Shown one piece after another: positions 35,788 to 47,300 of a stretch of DNA of 64,000 nt. The position numbers were made by a program, and so were the translations under genes. The DNA comes from Cyclospora cayetanensis. Taxonomy: Eukaryota > Apicomplexa > Conoidasida > Eucoccidiorida > Eimeriidae. How positions within the stretch are numbered: the stretch's first letter is position 1; each line of letters starts with the position of its first letter. The DNA is taken from contig NW_020312126.1 in assembly GCF_002999335.1 (NCBI RefSeq), positions 18,454-82,453 of the forward strand, given 5' to 3'. Under the pieces are notes generated by a model. It did not search any database, was not told the DNA's origin, and saw only the letters and a list, made by a program, of their open reading frames with translations.

Positions 35788-38700
35788 ATGCCTCTCAGTG
35801 CACGAGGGGCATCCATGGATAATCCATCCACAGTGGAACCGTCTTTGTTCAATAATGTCGCATGCGGCCCCCTTGAGGCTCATCAGGGGGTCCCTGCGGC
35901 CCCCGCTGTGGTTCCGCTAGGGGGTCTTGACGAACACCCACATACCTCTGGGGTATTGGGGGGCCCCTTTGACTCTCTGGCGAGGATATCTGCGTGTAGC
36001 TTGAATCAATGGGCCCTAGACTTCGATGGAAACTATCGCCGCATAGCAGAGAGCATCTGCATGGCTAAGCGACAGGGGTCAAAATTTAGAGTTGGTAAAC
36101 CCGCTGCTTTCATTGGCTGTCTGTGGCCAGGTGTCCTTATGACAGATACACGTGCGATGTCACCAGAAGCTGTAGCACTTTGCATTCCAAGCAGTCCATA
36201 TTCGTGAATCTTTTTCGCTTGCATTGTGTCTGTTGCTTCGGATATATCTACAGGCCCGGAACTCGAGACTTGCGGCTACGGCTGCGAGGATCATTTCCTG
36301 GAAGAAGACACAGAACGGCATTCCTGGGAGTTGATCGCAAAGCTTTTGTCGTCAAGTCTAACAGATGGAATACTCGTGGAAGTGGGGGCCCCTGTACTCT
36401 TCCAAGGAGTGAGTGCATCCACCCATAGTCCTCTGGGTCCGAATGCTGTCCTTGATGTGCATTTCTTTTGGCGATATCCTTCTCTTTCTGCTTCTCTTGC
36501 CGGCCATACTGCTAACGGCTATGTGTTTATTCCCGATACTTTGCCGGTTGTATGCGCGTTATGCCCTCGCGCAGTGTAAGTGTGTATGTATTCGTGTATG
36601 CAAGCATGTATGGATACATGTACGTGTATGTATAAATGTATGCATGTAAGTATGTATGTATGTGTAAAGCGTGTGCGTATGTGCGGTTGTCTGCTTCCCC
36701 TGATTAATCGTTGCCTGATTTCCCCATGGTTGCTGTACACCTGTCTCTCTATCCGCTGTTTGCGCATAGAGCCAGTACAATTGCCGCGTGCTGTTACTGA
36801 ACCGCCGGGTGTTGCTGGTGAGGCCCAAGACGCAGCTGGTGGATGAGGGAGGGTACAGAGAGAGTCGATATTTTTCTGCGTGGAAGGGGGGCCCTCTACA
36901 GCAATTGCAGCTTCATGAAACTGTTGTAAACACGACTGGACAACAGACTGCCCCTATTGGTAGGATTGAACTCCCAACGGGCTGGCCTTAGCTTGCTCTG
37001 CCAGCAAGACTTTGGCCATTGGTACCCTTGTCTTTTCTGTATCGATACCCTGGTCTGTTTCTTTGTCTTATGATTCGTGCATATATCTCCTCTGTGTTCA
37101 CCTTTTCCCCCCTGCTGCTAGTGCTTTCCGCAAACCTCTACCAGCCTGTGCCTCCTTGTATTCTCCCTTCTCCGTCATGCATCGCGACGTATCTCCCTTT
37201 GTAGTTTCATAGTGCCGTAATGCTCTGTGTTTTGAACCTCCTTCTCCCGTCGTATCTGCGGTGCGGCCCTCCCTCTTACGTGGTCAGATGCGTATTGCTG
37301 CTAGTGGGAACCCCTGGAAAAGAAATTTGTCGTCGATAATCTCGCAGCTCCTTTTGGCTTGTTTCGTCATTCTTAGGAGGTGCAGAAACTTCGTTTGAGG
37401 AATACAGACCCAGGGGATGGGGGTGTATGCTGTGTGCTCCGTCCAGGCCTGGCCTTATTGAAATGCCGCGGTTCGCTCATAGGCTTCGAGTGCTGCGAGG
37501 AGCTTTGGAGTCCATTTCCCTCGCATGCGGAGTCTTTTCTGCAGGGTGCAGACATAGTTTCTAATGGAAGCAGCAGCTACTTTCAAATGGGTAAATTTGT
37601 CAAAAGGATGGAGCTTCTGCAGGATGCGACGAGGCGTCATGGGGGCGTATACGTCTACTCTAATCAGCACGGATGTGATGGAGGCCGGGTGGTCTTTGAT
37701 GGTGGAGTGGCCGTGTGCGTCTGTGGCACGTTCGCGGCCATAGGGCCACGTCTGTTTCTCCATGAAGTGTCTGTGCAAACTGTGACTGTAGATCTTGCGT
37801 TGGTGAGGGCCCATAGGCGCGCCAATCCAACCATTGGGAGGGCCTCTGCCTCTCTTGCGCCTTCTCAGCTGCTCCCGATCATAGCTGCAGAGATTACCCT
37901 TTCTCCTGAGGCAACAGCGCTGCCGCGCATGCTGCGGTACGAGGGCGTGCAACATTCTTTCTTTGAGCCCGCTTCTTTTGGCAATGCTCAACAAGTGACC
38001 TCTCAGGCGACGATGCCCCCGCCACTGAGTCCAGAAGAGGAGACAGCCCGCGCTGCTTCTGTCTGGATGTGGGATTATTTACGGCGATCAGGCATGCGAG
38101 GATTCTTTGTTCCTCTCTCCGGGGGGGCCGACTCAGCGGCCGTTTTGGTGTTGCTGGCGTACATGTGTCATGCACTCATTGAAACTGTGAGTCCGGTCGT
38201 GCAAGCCCCCACCGCTCTCGTGGGCTCCAATCCAGGAGGCCCCCTAAGGCCTCTATCCCCCGAGAACTCTCCGAGGCCTCTCTTTCTGCAGGAGCAGCTA
38301 GGGGAGGATCTGGGGGGCCCTTTGGGCGTCCTACGAGACTTGGAGAAAGTTCTAGGACTGTCTGCCGGCTCGCCAGACTTCCCTCGGGATGGTCGAGGGC
38401 TGTGCCACATGCTCCTGCACACGTGCTACATGGGCACCGCGCAGAGTAGCAGCACGACCCGGGACCTAAGTAACAGCTTAGCGGATGAATTGGGTGTCTA
38501 CCACGTAGCGACTACAATCGATACAGTCGCTCAAGGCTTCACCTCTGTTTTCCAGAGCATCGCGGGCTGGAGTCCGCGCTTCGAGGCACAAGGGGGAAGC
38601 AGAGAAGAGGATCTGGCGCTTCAGAATATCCAGGCTCGCAGTCGGATGGTTCTGAGTTACTTGCTTGCCCAGTTGATCGCCCACGGACGGCGCAAGGCCC

Positions 38701-39608
38701 TGGGCGGGAGGGGCCCCCGGGGGGGGGCCCTGCTAGTGGTAGGCACGGGCAATGCAGATGAAACGCTGAGGGGATACTTGACCAAATATGACTGCAGCAG
38801 CGGCGATATCAACCCGATTGGCTCGCTGTCGAAGCCAGACATTCAGAAGCTCCTCGCGTGGGCGGCTACAAACCCCCCCCTTAACTGTCCAGTCCTCATG
38901 GTACGCGGGGGGAGTCTGAGTATGAGGGCCCCTGAGGAAGAGGCTTTTAGGCCTGTAGCGAGAGAAGTGCGGGCTAGCGCCATCCACATCCTGCACAGCG
39001 TCCCTCTTGCACGAGAGATCGCGCTTGGCTAGCGTATTCGGTTGTAGCGTTGAATTTTTGTGCCGTAGGAGGTGTTGAACCAGCGGCCTACCGCTGAACT
39101 TCGACCCACAGTTCCTGGAGCCCTCCCCCAAACGGATGAGGAAGAAATGGGAATCTCCTACGCCGAGCTCTCTCTGTTTGGCAAGCTGAGAAAGGCGTAC
39201 CGCTGTGGACCGCTCAGTCTTCTGAAGGCCGTACTACTGCAAGGCATCTCTGCGCCCTCAAAAGTCGTGTACAAGTAAGTTGCGAGAGCTTTGAAGAGGC
39301 GTTCATCTCCGTGTCTCTCAGTTGCTCTTTCCTTCATTTGTTTGCACATCCCCCAGCCGTCGTCGTGTAGTGCGCTTTTATGATGCATGCTCAGGCGGGT
39401 CCAACATTTCTTCACTTGTTATGGCATGAACCGCCACAAGACCGCAACACTAACGCCTTCCCTTCAGCTAATGCCATCAACTCCCGACGATTCCCGTTTC
39501 GACCACAGGCCGCTACTGTATCCTCCCATGGGCTGGCAATTCAGGGCCATGAAGAGCGTTGCTCGCGCCTGGGGAGAGCTTAGGAACGAACCGGAGTCAG
39601 CACTATGA
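35788..39608 (+). CDS. NADSYN: glutamine-dependent NAD+ synthetase
   Basis: Last step of NAD synthesis: deamido-NAD + ATP + glutamine to NAD+. The N-terminal nitrilase-fold glutaminase passes ammonia to the C-terminal synthetase. Exons: 35788-36094, 36254-36408, 36770-about 36959 (or 36925), 37377-38900, 39069-39274, 39395-39608. The exon 3/4 junction is unresolved: the conserved TGQQTAPIG end is out of phase with exon 4, so a tiny exon may lie between. Start could also be Met at 35815. Glutaminase catalytic triad: Glu in GPELETCGYGC, Lys in LVRPKTQLVDEGGYRE, Cys in IGFECCEELWSP. The ATP-pyrophosphatase P-loop is FFVPLSGGADSAAV. Later markers are VVGTGNADETLRGYLTKYDC, TDEEEMGISYAELSLFGKLR and YGMNRHK. 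A low-complexity insertion of about 60 residues (Gly/Pro/Leu-rich) follows the P-loop helix. It is about 850 residues against roughly 700 in human, because of such insertions. Confidence 0.95.
36570..36670. repeat. TGTA/TATG-rich microsatellite in NAD synthetase intron 2
   Basis: Runs of gtatgtatg and gtgtatg within the intron between exons 2 and 3. Low-complexity only. Confidence 0.75.
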
Positions 39609-40883
39609 AGGGGATTAGAGAGGCACAGAGAGGAAGCGCACTGAGGGCCTTGCGGCTCCTTATGGGGGCATAACACCAACCCCCTTAACCTGCCCGCCAC
39701 CCTTCCCTCCCTCTTCCCTGAACTGCACTCAAACTCATGATACATGTGTAGACACGTCATGCCCTTTTGCGCATAACACTAATTCCCTTAACCTGCCCAC
39801 CCCCCTTCCCTCACTCTTCCCTAAACTGCACTCAAACTCATAATTCATGTGTAGACACATCCAGGTATGTATTCGCCCTCGCAGAATGCTGGCTGTATGG
39901 GCATTTGTGGGTTAGCCTAGTTGTACTTCCCTGAATAGAAGGGAATTCATGTTTGCACCCTCCACGCTACGTCTATCTAGAGACGCGAAGTAGGCAAGCG
40001 ATGGCGAAGTCGGTGAGCCGTATGCGTAGACAAGGACCGCAACGCCGCACACAGCACAACACATTTCTGTCCCGTATACGTCAGTCGGAGCCATGGAAAA
40101 TAAATAGAATCACCGTTTTCGCTGTTTCCGCAGTCGTATTTTGGCCGAATAAGGGCGAAATTCAACTCACCCTCCTGCACCTATGAAGGGTTGCTTGTGA
40201 GTACCTTGAGAGCCAGCGCAAAAAATGGTTAAGGAGAGTATGCCTGTGGATCTACTGCTCAGAAATACAATGTGTTCATGGCCTTACGAAAGCGTTAAAA
40301 GAAGTGGGGCTGCTAAAATGAAGCTTGTTCTGATAGCATCTAATATCGCTTCAATACACGGAGTTTGTCGAAATAAACTTTTCGTTGCCCAATTCTTAGT
40401 ACTGCATTTTAAAAGACGGATCTACCCGTTTGCGAGGCACACTGCCTGCCTCGAGCCCGTGTTTAGCGTAAACCGCGAAGGCCCTCTCTTGCCTTTCGCA
40501 CAAACGGGCTCAAAGGCGGCTTTAAAGATGGCAGCTACTGCTGCCGAATAAATATACGGGCGTTGCGTGAATAAACAAGGGAGGCGATGCCGCGTTATGC
40601 AGGCTGGTGAGCAACAGCCACCAGTAAGACGCCAGGGACTGCATGCATGGGGTAGTCTCACCATGCACCCTAGGGAGTCGCTCCTGCGGGGGCTTCCCGG
40701 GGTGAAAATTCTGAGGTGCACGATGGAGAGAGCGCTCGGCTCCTACATACGACAACCCATCAGAGGCAGTTACATCTGTGCACTGGACGTCTGTCTGTGT
40801 GCCTGGAGGCTGTTCACTCCACCAAGTTACCCCCTGCTTCGCGTGTGCTACTGTGCATGGAGAGGTGGTCCTTCCTCAGAGAC
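39609..40883. other. convergent intergenic region
   Basis: Between the stop of NAD synthetase (+) and the stop of the Arf-like GTPase (-). Apart from the tandem repeat listed separately, nothing is recognisable; the longest frames (about 108 codons) look random. Confidence 0.4.
39668..39873. repeat. 103-bp tandem duplication, two units
   Basis: The block starting gcataacac at 39,668 recurs at 39,771. Both copies contain cccttaacctgccc, cttccct, aactgcactcaaactcat and catgtgtagacac in the same order. Copies differ at a few percent of positions. It lies just 3' of the NAD synthetase stop. Confidence 0.88.
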
Positions 40884-42297
40884 TTAAGGGGCGTCCGCGT
40901 CTTCGGGAACAACTGGCACGCCTTCTTGCGCTCCCCCTTTCTTTTCTTTTCGTTTAGGGGGGGGCGGCGGAGGATAAATGATTCTGTGAAATCGATCTAG
41001 AATGAAGCGGAAAGCTTCTGCCCACTGGGGGTCCGTCTCTCCTTTTCTGCAGTCCACGACAAACCACTTAATCCTTTGACCTTCTGTCGAAGCAACTTCA
41101 TACAGCCCCAGCCTGCTGACTAGCTGCGAAGGAGGCACGGGGGCGCTCTCTGGAGGCGTTCCCATAGTGTTTAGAACAACAACAATGCACGCTGCCTTGA
41201 GGCAGGCCTCATTCGCCAATTGCATGAGAATCGCCTTGTTCTCAGTAAGCCTGTCTTCTTGGGTTTCCAGAAGGTTGATCACGTAGACAACGCACCACAG
41301 ATCAACGTAGCGGTAAAAGGCTGACCACGAACCGCGAAGCTGGAGGCACAAGACAAACATCTCAGCAAAAAACGACACTAAAGGAGATGGCACTGCCTTA
41401 GTCTTTCTTGTGACGTGCATGTATCCACGCGAGTTAATGGACAGACAGAATCATAGACACAGACAGACAGACAGACAGACACACAGACAGACACACAGAC
41501 ACACAGACAGACACACACAGACAGAAACACACACATAGAAACAGATGCGCACATAGAAACAGATGCGCACACAGAAACAGACACACAGACACAGACAGAC
41601 AGACACACAGGTGAATAGAAAGATGTACTGGGAGGAAAAGACCACAAACGGAAACCGAGAGGGGCGCATCTACATATAATAAATATTATGCGTAAGCGAA
41701 GTGCCCTGCAAACCCTAGTTCCCTCCAGAGCCTGGAGCGTGTGTGACCCTTCCTTCCTTCCGGCGACATCCTGATCTTCCCCAATTCTGCTTACTGCCAA
41801 AGCCCCCGATAAATCCCACATCCCGATCTGCAGCTTGCCCCTCTGGAGTCGCTCATAGTGGAAAGCGGAGGTTGGCGGCAAAGAACCAGCGATGCCTACC
41901 CACTCTGAGAGAGAGCAGGCACACACACACACAGACAGCGCCAAAGAAGTGCGTTCTTTGGAAACGGATTGGGGTGTCCACGATGCCAAGCAGATGCACA
42001 TGAGCGCTTTCTCTGCTGAACGCGCACGAAAAGGAAGTGAATCGAGACGCATGCACACGACTCCTAAGCCCCCTGCTAAGCAGCGCAGAGCAGCCAGACC
42101 CCCCAGACGCAGCAGCAGGTAGCAGCGTCCTCGTCGTGCTTCTTCCCCCAAAAGAGCACTGCACCTGGTATAAGCGTCTTGTACATGAGCGTAGTCTTTC
42201 CCGATCCATCAAGACCTAGAAACGCTATCTGTGGGGGTGAAGACAAACCCGAACCCCCGTCTCTGACACCGCTGTAGCGCGAGGGGCAGCACCCCAT
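40884..42297 (-). CDS. divergent Arf-like (ARL) small GTPase
   Basis: Three exons with matching phases: 42165-42297, 41795-41904 (acceptor could also be at 41896), 40884-41339; 232 residues. The N-terminus MGCCPSRYSG has a Gly2 that could be myristoylated and two Cys that could be palmitoylated, so membrane attachment is likely. The P-loop is FLGLDGSGKTTLMYKTL. The switch region has LQIGMWDLSGAL where Arf proteins have WDxGGQ. Beta-strand 5 reads CIVVVLNTMGT where the guanine-specificity NKxD should be. The C-terminus carries a Pro/Lys-rich extension (PPPPPPKRKEKK) ending PEDADAP that ordinary Arfs lack. Family membership rests on the P-loop, length and strand order. With NKxD and the catalytic-type Gln altered, it may bind nucleotide weakly or act as a scaffold; that is inference. 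Confidence 0.8.
41455..41610. repeat. CAGA/CA microsatellite in the Arf-like gene intron 2
   Basis: Runs of cagacagacagacacacag type plus several copies of an acatagaaacagatgcgc-like unit, inside the intron between exons 2 and 3 of the GTPase gene. Open frames rich in Cys/Val on the minus strand here are artefacts. Confidence 0.9.
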
Positions 42298-44389
42298 GGT
42301 GCCTGTTCAACTGCCGTGTCGCTTCCCCCTTCTCTGCACAATAAGCGTGGCTAATGAAGAGAGCAGAAGCCTCTCGACAGAGAGAAAGAGGCCGTGCTGC
42401 TCTGAAGCAGCAAGTGGTCTTCTTCAGGCAACGTCCCCGACGCACAGATATACACAAGGCGCCCACAACGCGGCTGAGGAGGCGCAGGGCTAAGCGACTA
42501 CGGGAGCAGCCGAGAGATCGAGAGATAGAATTCAAGAGCAAGAGAGACGGCAGATAGAGAGACGCAAGACAGAGTCTTCCCTCTTCCTTTTCCCTCTGCT
42601 TCCCTCCCCAGAGGGCACCAAGGGTGTGGGAGGGGGGCCGGGGAAGTTTTTCCTAGGGAGTTCAAAAGTCGACTTAAGAGAGGCTTCTTTGCCTGTGTGT
42701 AGACGTGCGAAGGCGGCAGATTCACGTGGGGGTGTCTAAGCTCCCGTGAAATTGGAGCGTGCGACGCGGGGGGGAGGGGGGGAAAGGGGACAGGATAAAG
42801 GCATCTGAAGGGCAGCAAAAGGAAGCACAGGCCGCGTAAAGCCAGGAGACTCAGCGCGCTCCTGTTGACTGCATGTATCTGCTGGGTTTAGATGCTGCTC
42901 CGCTGAGAGCTGTGGAGGGTAGGATGGCCTCCTCCAACGCCAAGAGGGTGGCACTCACACCGCGAGGTAGCGTATTTTCGTTTGGCGAGGGCATGCGCAA
43001 GGCATGCAAGTTGAGCAATGGGAAAGCCCGCAGTTCTACTCCACCCGTGCTTTGCGAGGGATGAGAAGCGCGGTGGGAGGCATATACACGTATGCATGTG
43101 CATGTGTATGCGGATTATGACATCGAGCACCGTCTTCGGCCCTCCCGCTGCAGAGTCGGCGGCTCTCCCTCCAAGCCCGTTCTCCAGTCTCGGAGCGAAG
43201 CACGCAGGCGGGAAGCATCACAAGTTGCAAGAGAATGTAGAGGCAGAGGCAGGGCGGCCTAATGCGGATCTGCACCCGCGCACGCCTGCGCGCCTTCTGT
43301 GCAAAAAACGATCTTCAGCGTGTTTTCCTGGAGAAAGGACGGCCAAGAGTGTGGCGATGATGAAGCGCTCCTCTTCTGCCTCCCCGTCCTCTTCTCTGCT
43401 CAAGCTCGCCGCGTGGTCTGTCACAGTCCGGGCAGGCACCGCTGTAAGGCTGTCGAGAATTTCAGGCGAGGCAGCGGCGTTCTACCCGCGCTAATTAGCG
43501 CCATTTGCTTTTAAAGAACAGTCATGCAGAATAAAGAAGGGTCTCACTTTCACCTCCAGCAGCCGCAATCGGAAGGCTCCCTTCTGGCTCCCCCCTTCCC
43601 TAGCCGGGAAGAAGGGCCTTGCAGCTTCTCGCCTCCCTCCTACCGGCTGCCTTTCCTTTGTTCGCTGCCGCCGTCGGGAGTGTTTTGTCTTCTGAAAAAC
43701 GAGTTCTTTAGAATTCTTCTTCACCGCTGATCAAGGTGCAGCTGAGGCCTCTTCCCTCGCGGATCTAGGGTCGAACAACTTCCAGAAGGAGGGAAAGTGC
43801 CTCTGCGAGGAGCGCGCAGCTGCTTCCCGCGTTGTGGGGGCTGCCCTCCTTCCTAATATTCGGCCTTCTTCTTTCTTCTCGCGTCTGTGCGTCTCTCTGG
43901 ATCTCACGAAGGCAGCCGGCAGCGCTGCCTTGCCTCCGCATGCAGAGACCTCTCAAGAAGGAACCGAGAGGGCGGAGCAGTTAAGCTCTTTCGAGGCTTC
44001 TCCCCAGTCCAGGCTCGCAACCTCCACTTTCCCCACTCCCACCCACTCCCCCCTTCTCTCCAGTTCCTTTACTTCCACCACTTCTCCCCAGATATCCCTC
44101 CTCGCGCTGTCTTACCTGCAGCCGCCTCCCCTCCCCGAAGGAAACGTCTGCTCTCTGTATGCGCCTGCGACACTCTCCTGCTTGCTGCTAGCCGCCTTCT
44201 TCCTGGAGCAGCAGCCCGAGTAGCACGAACAGCAGCCCGAGTAGCCTCAACAGCAGCCCGAGTAGCATCAACAGCAGCACGCGTAGCATCAACAGCAGCA
44301 CGCGTAGCATCAACAGCAGCACGAGTAGCATCAACAGCAGCCCGAGTAGCTTGCCAACTCGGCCCTTCCCTTTTTGCCTTCCGGCTGCA
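42298..44389. promoter_or_regulatory. divergent intergenic region (Arf-like GTPase / Utp21)
   Basis: About 2 kb between two divergent genes; both promoters should be here. It is GC-rich with pyrimidine-rich tracts (43,540-43,700 and 44,000-44,140). Frames of 129-233 codons on the + strand near 43.8-44.6 kb are biased by Ser/Pro/Ala-rich composition and the 21-bp repeat and are not supported as genes. Confidence 0.35.
44207..44352. repeat. 21-bp minisatellite upstream of the Utp21 start
   Basis: About seven units of cagcagcacgcgtagcatcaa with variation (cccgag versus cacgcg; cctcaa versus catcaa). It ends only about 40 bp before the likely Utp21 ATG at 44390, so it probably lies in the 5' UTR or core promoter. 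In other frames it codes for repeating Ala/Arg/Val/Ser or Leu-rich heptads. Confidence 0.92.
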
Positions 44390-47300
44390 ATGGTATCGAC
44401 GGAGGCCACTATGGCGGAGCATTCTTCGTCCGAAGACGAGGCAGCCGGAGAGGCCTCCTCTGGAGGAGTTCAAATCTCGAAGCGGCAACGGGCACTTCCC
44501 CCCTCTCGGATGCGCGAATCGCGAAGTGCAGAGGCGTTCGCGCTCCCCAACGAAGTGCCTGCGGGAGATCCTGCCTCTGCTGCTGTGAAGAGCACCCTGC
44601 CACTCGCGCATTCTGTCCGTTCCGATCTCGGGGAGAGCCTCCTTCCTGCCGCGAGGCATGCGGGGAGCAGCCTTCTGTTCTCGTCCTGCCGCGTCATCGG
44701 GAAGGTGACAAGCGGTGTCTCCTTCGGTTTATGGACTCATGGCTTTGAGGCCTTTATCTGCTGCAGCGTCGGCAGACAGTTTCATGTGTATTGTTCGAAA
44801 AAGCTGCAGCTTCAGATCGCGTCGCCGCCGCTTCCCGGCTCCATTCGCGCGCTTTGGTGCGACGGCCCTGTTGTCTATGCCGGCGTGAAGACTGCGATCT
44901 TCGCGTTCAATCGTCTGCAGCTCCTGCGGATTTATGGCGCGGCAGTTCGCTCCGAGGGGCCCCTCCCCGCAGGTCCTCATGTAGAGCCTGTCGAGGGGAT
45001 CCTGGGAATAGGCCCCTTCCTCGTTTCCCACTGCCCACGAGTGGTAGCCGTTTGGGAGAAGGAGACTGGCGAGCTTGTGCGCGTGCTGCCGCTCCAGGGG
45101 CCTCTCCGCGTGCAGAGGCTGTTGCACCCGGAGACTTTTCTCAACAAGCTGCTAGTTGCTCGGGAGGGCGTCCTGGAGCTGTGGAACGTGGTGTCTGGTC
45201 AGAAGCTGCATCAGTTCAGCTGTATCGACGGCGCGGGGAGCAGTCAGAAGAGCGGCAGCAGCATCACGGCCTTAGCGCAGAGTGCCAGTCCAGACGTCGT
45301 TGCAGTTGGATTCAGCAACGGCGCAATCTTCGTGATCGATTTGAAGCGGGATGAGCTGCTGCTCCAGTTTCAGCAGAGTGCAGCGCAGGGGTCAGTGTGT
45401 GCCCTCGCCTTCCGATCGGATTCTGCGGATGCCGCGAGCGCTGCAGCAGAAACTGCCGCTGCAGTGCTCATGAGCGGTGCATGCAACGGTGACCTTTGTG
45501 TTTGGGGCCTGGCGGAAGGGCGCCTCTTGGATTGCGTGCCACACGCACACAGAGCGGCTGTCTCGCACATCCAGTTTCTGCCCGCTCAGCCCGTCTTGAT
45601 TACTACGGGTAAGGCGGGGGAAAGGGGGGGAAGTGAGGGGGAGACGCTCTTCGCGCGTGCTTGTTGCGAGCCCATGATTTAGGCGGGATGCTGCAGAGCT
45701 TATCAGACGTGTGTGGTAGTTGTGGTGGTAGTTGTAGTTGGGGTAGTTGTAGTGTGGGAGTTGTAGGTGGGGTAGTCGTAGTTGGAGTTGGGGTAGTTGG
45801 AGTGTGGGAGTTGTGGGAGTTGTGGGAGTTGTAGTTGTGGGATTTTAGTTGTGGTAGTTGGAGTTGTGGAAGTTGTAGTTGTGGTAGTTGCGGGAGTTTA
45901 CTTGTGGTAGTTGGAGTTGTGGAAGTTGTGGGAGTTGTAGTTGTGGGAGTTGTGGGTGTTTGCGAGCGCGTATGCGGTGAGCGGCTGTGTGCGTTGAAGC
46001 CCTCGGGGATGTTTCTGTTGCGGTGTGCTTCAGGTCTGGATAATGCATTGATTGAGTGGGTAATAGATCAACCTGATGGCATTCCGCGAGAGCTGAAGGC
46101 TCGCAGAGGACACGTGGGAAGCGTCACGCACATGCAATTCTACAGTGAGCCTCTCAAAGTTTAGGGGTGTGTTTGTCCTGGGGTATACCTCTGAGGCGCG
46201 CGTTTTCAAGCACATTCGAGTGAATCTTCCTTTGTCAAAGATATGCCGGTGTCTGGCTGCAGAGCCAAGCGTTGAAAGGGCTGCTGTGAGTTGTCTTTTG
46301 TAGGCTCGGAGGGAACTGAGCTGCTGACTGCGAGCTGTTTGGGCGGCCGAGGGCACTTGGGATTTACGTCTATGATCCAGCAGCAGCAAAACTGCATCTT
46401 CTCTCAGAAAAATCTCAAGAGTAAACTGCAGGTACGGTGGGAGAGGGTGCAGATTTCATATTTGTGTGCTAATAGCGCCGGCGTTACAAATTGTTGCCAA
46501 GCAGGCAGCGCGTGTATTTCTTCTTCCGCGCGAGACGCCATGGGGTGCTGTGCTGTGAACTTTGTGGGTGCTGCAGTCAGTACGTCGGCTGCGGGGCATT
46601 GTCTCCATGAGTTTCTCCTCGTGGCGGCACTTTGATTGGGCAACCATTGCAACAGCTCACGAGAGGACGCATCAGGTATTCCTGTGGAGTGCGAAGAATA
46701 AGGCGCTCGTAAGGCTCTTCGCTCCATTCGTTTGCTGCCCGATGATGAGAGGCCGTTAAGAGGACGGAGGAGGAAGGAGGAGATTTCTCAGAAGGGCACG
46801 GGCGGAAGATGTAGTCGCGCGTTCTTTGCCCTTGGCTACTATGCGCGCACACTCCTCACACTTCAGCCTCACAGCCGGCGGGGGGAAGGGCTCTCGGTTT
46901 GTCTCTTTCCCAATCCCGCACGCGGACGCGGTTGCTCGCATGTGGGGAATTTCCGCAGTGTGATTCCTTTTCGTGCGTCGCACACGACGCGTTTTGTGGC
47001 TCGATGTTTTGCTGCCTTTTCAGGAGCCTCGCGTGCTGCAACCGCCTTCGCGCGCCGGCGTATCTGCAGAACCAGCGACTGCCGTGTGCTGCAGCTCATG
47101 CGGCAGTTTCTGCTTTGTCGGCTACGCGGACGGCCGCATGCACAAATTCAACCTTCAGTCGTGCCTGCATCGCGGCGAGTTTGTGCGAACCGAGGGTCCC
47201 CTTGCAAACGCCAGGAGTACTGACAACACGATGGGCGCGAAACCTCGCAGCAGCAGCAGCCGTGCGTCTCAACACGAAGCATGGGGGACGGCTCATAGAG

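Noticed and set aside
37455..37994. 179-codon minus frame opposite NAD synthetase
   Set aside because: Antisense shadow of a well-supported exon with conserved catalytic residues.
41378..42151. 257-codon minus frame containing long Cys/Val/Ser runs
   Set aside because: Reads through the CAGA/CA microsatellite intron of the Arf-like gene. Only 41795-41904 is coding.
44207..44352. Evenly spaced repeats resembling a CRISPR array
   Set aside because: The units are directly adjacent with no unique spacers, in a eukaryotic genome; this is a minisatellite.
43887..44588. 233-codon + frame with VASTAARVASTAAR repeats
   Set aside because: Minisatellite translation in a different frame from Utp21, with no support outside the repeat.
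44069..44659. 196-codon minus-strand frame with repeated Ala/Thr/Arg heptads
   Set aside because: Driven by the 21-bp minisatellite and antisense to Utp21 exon 1.
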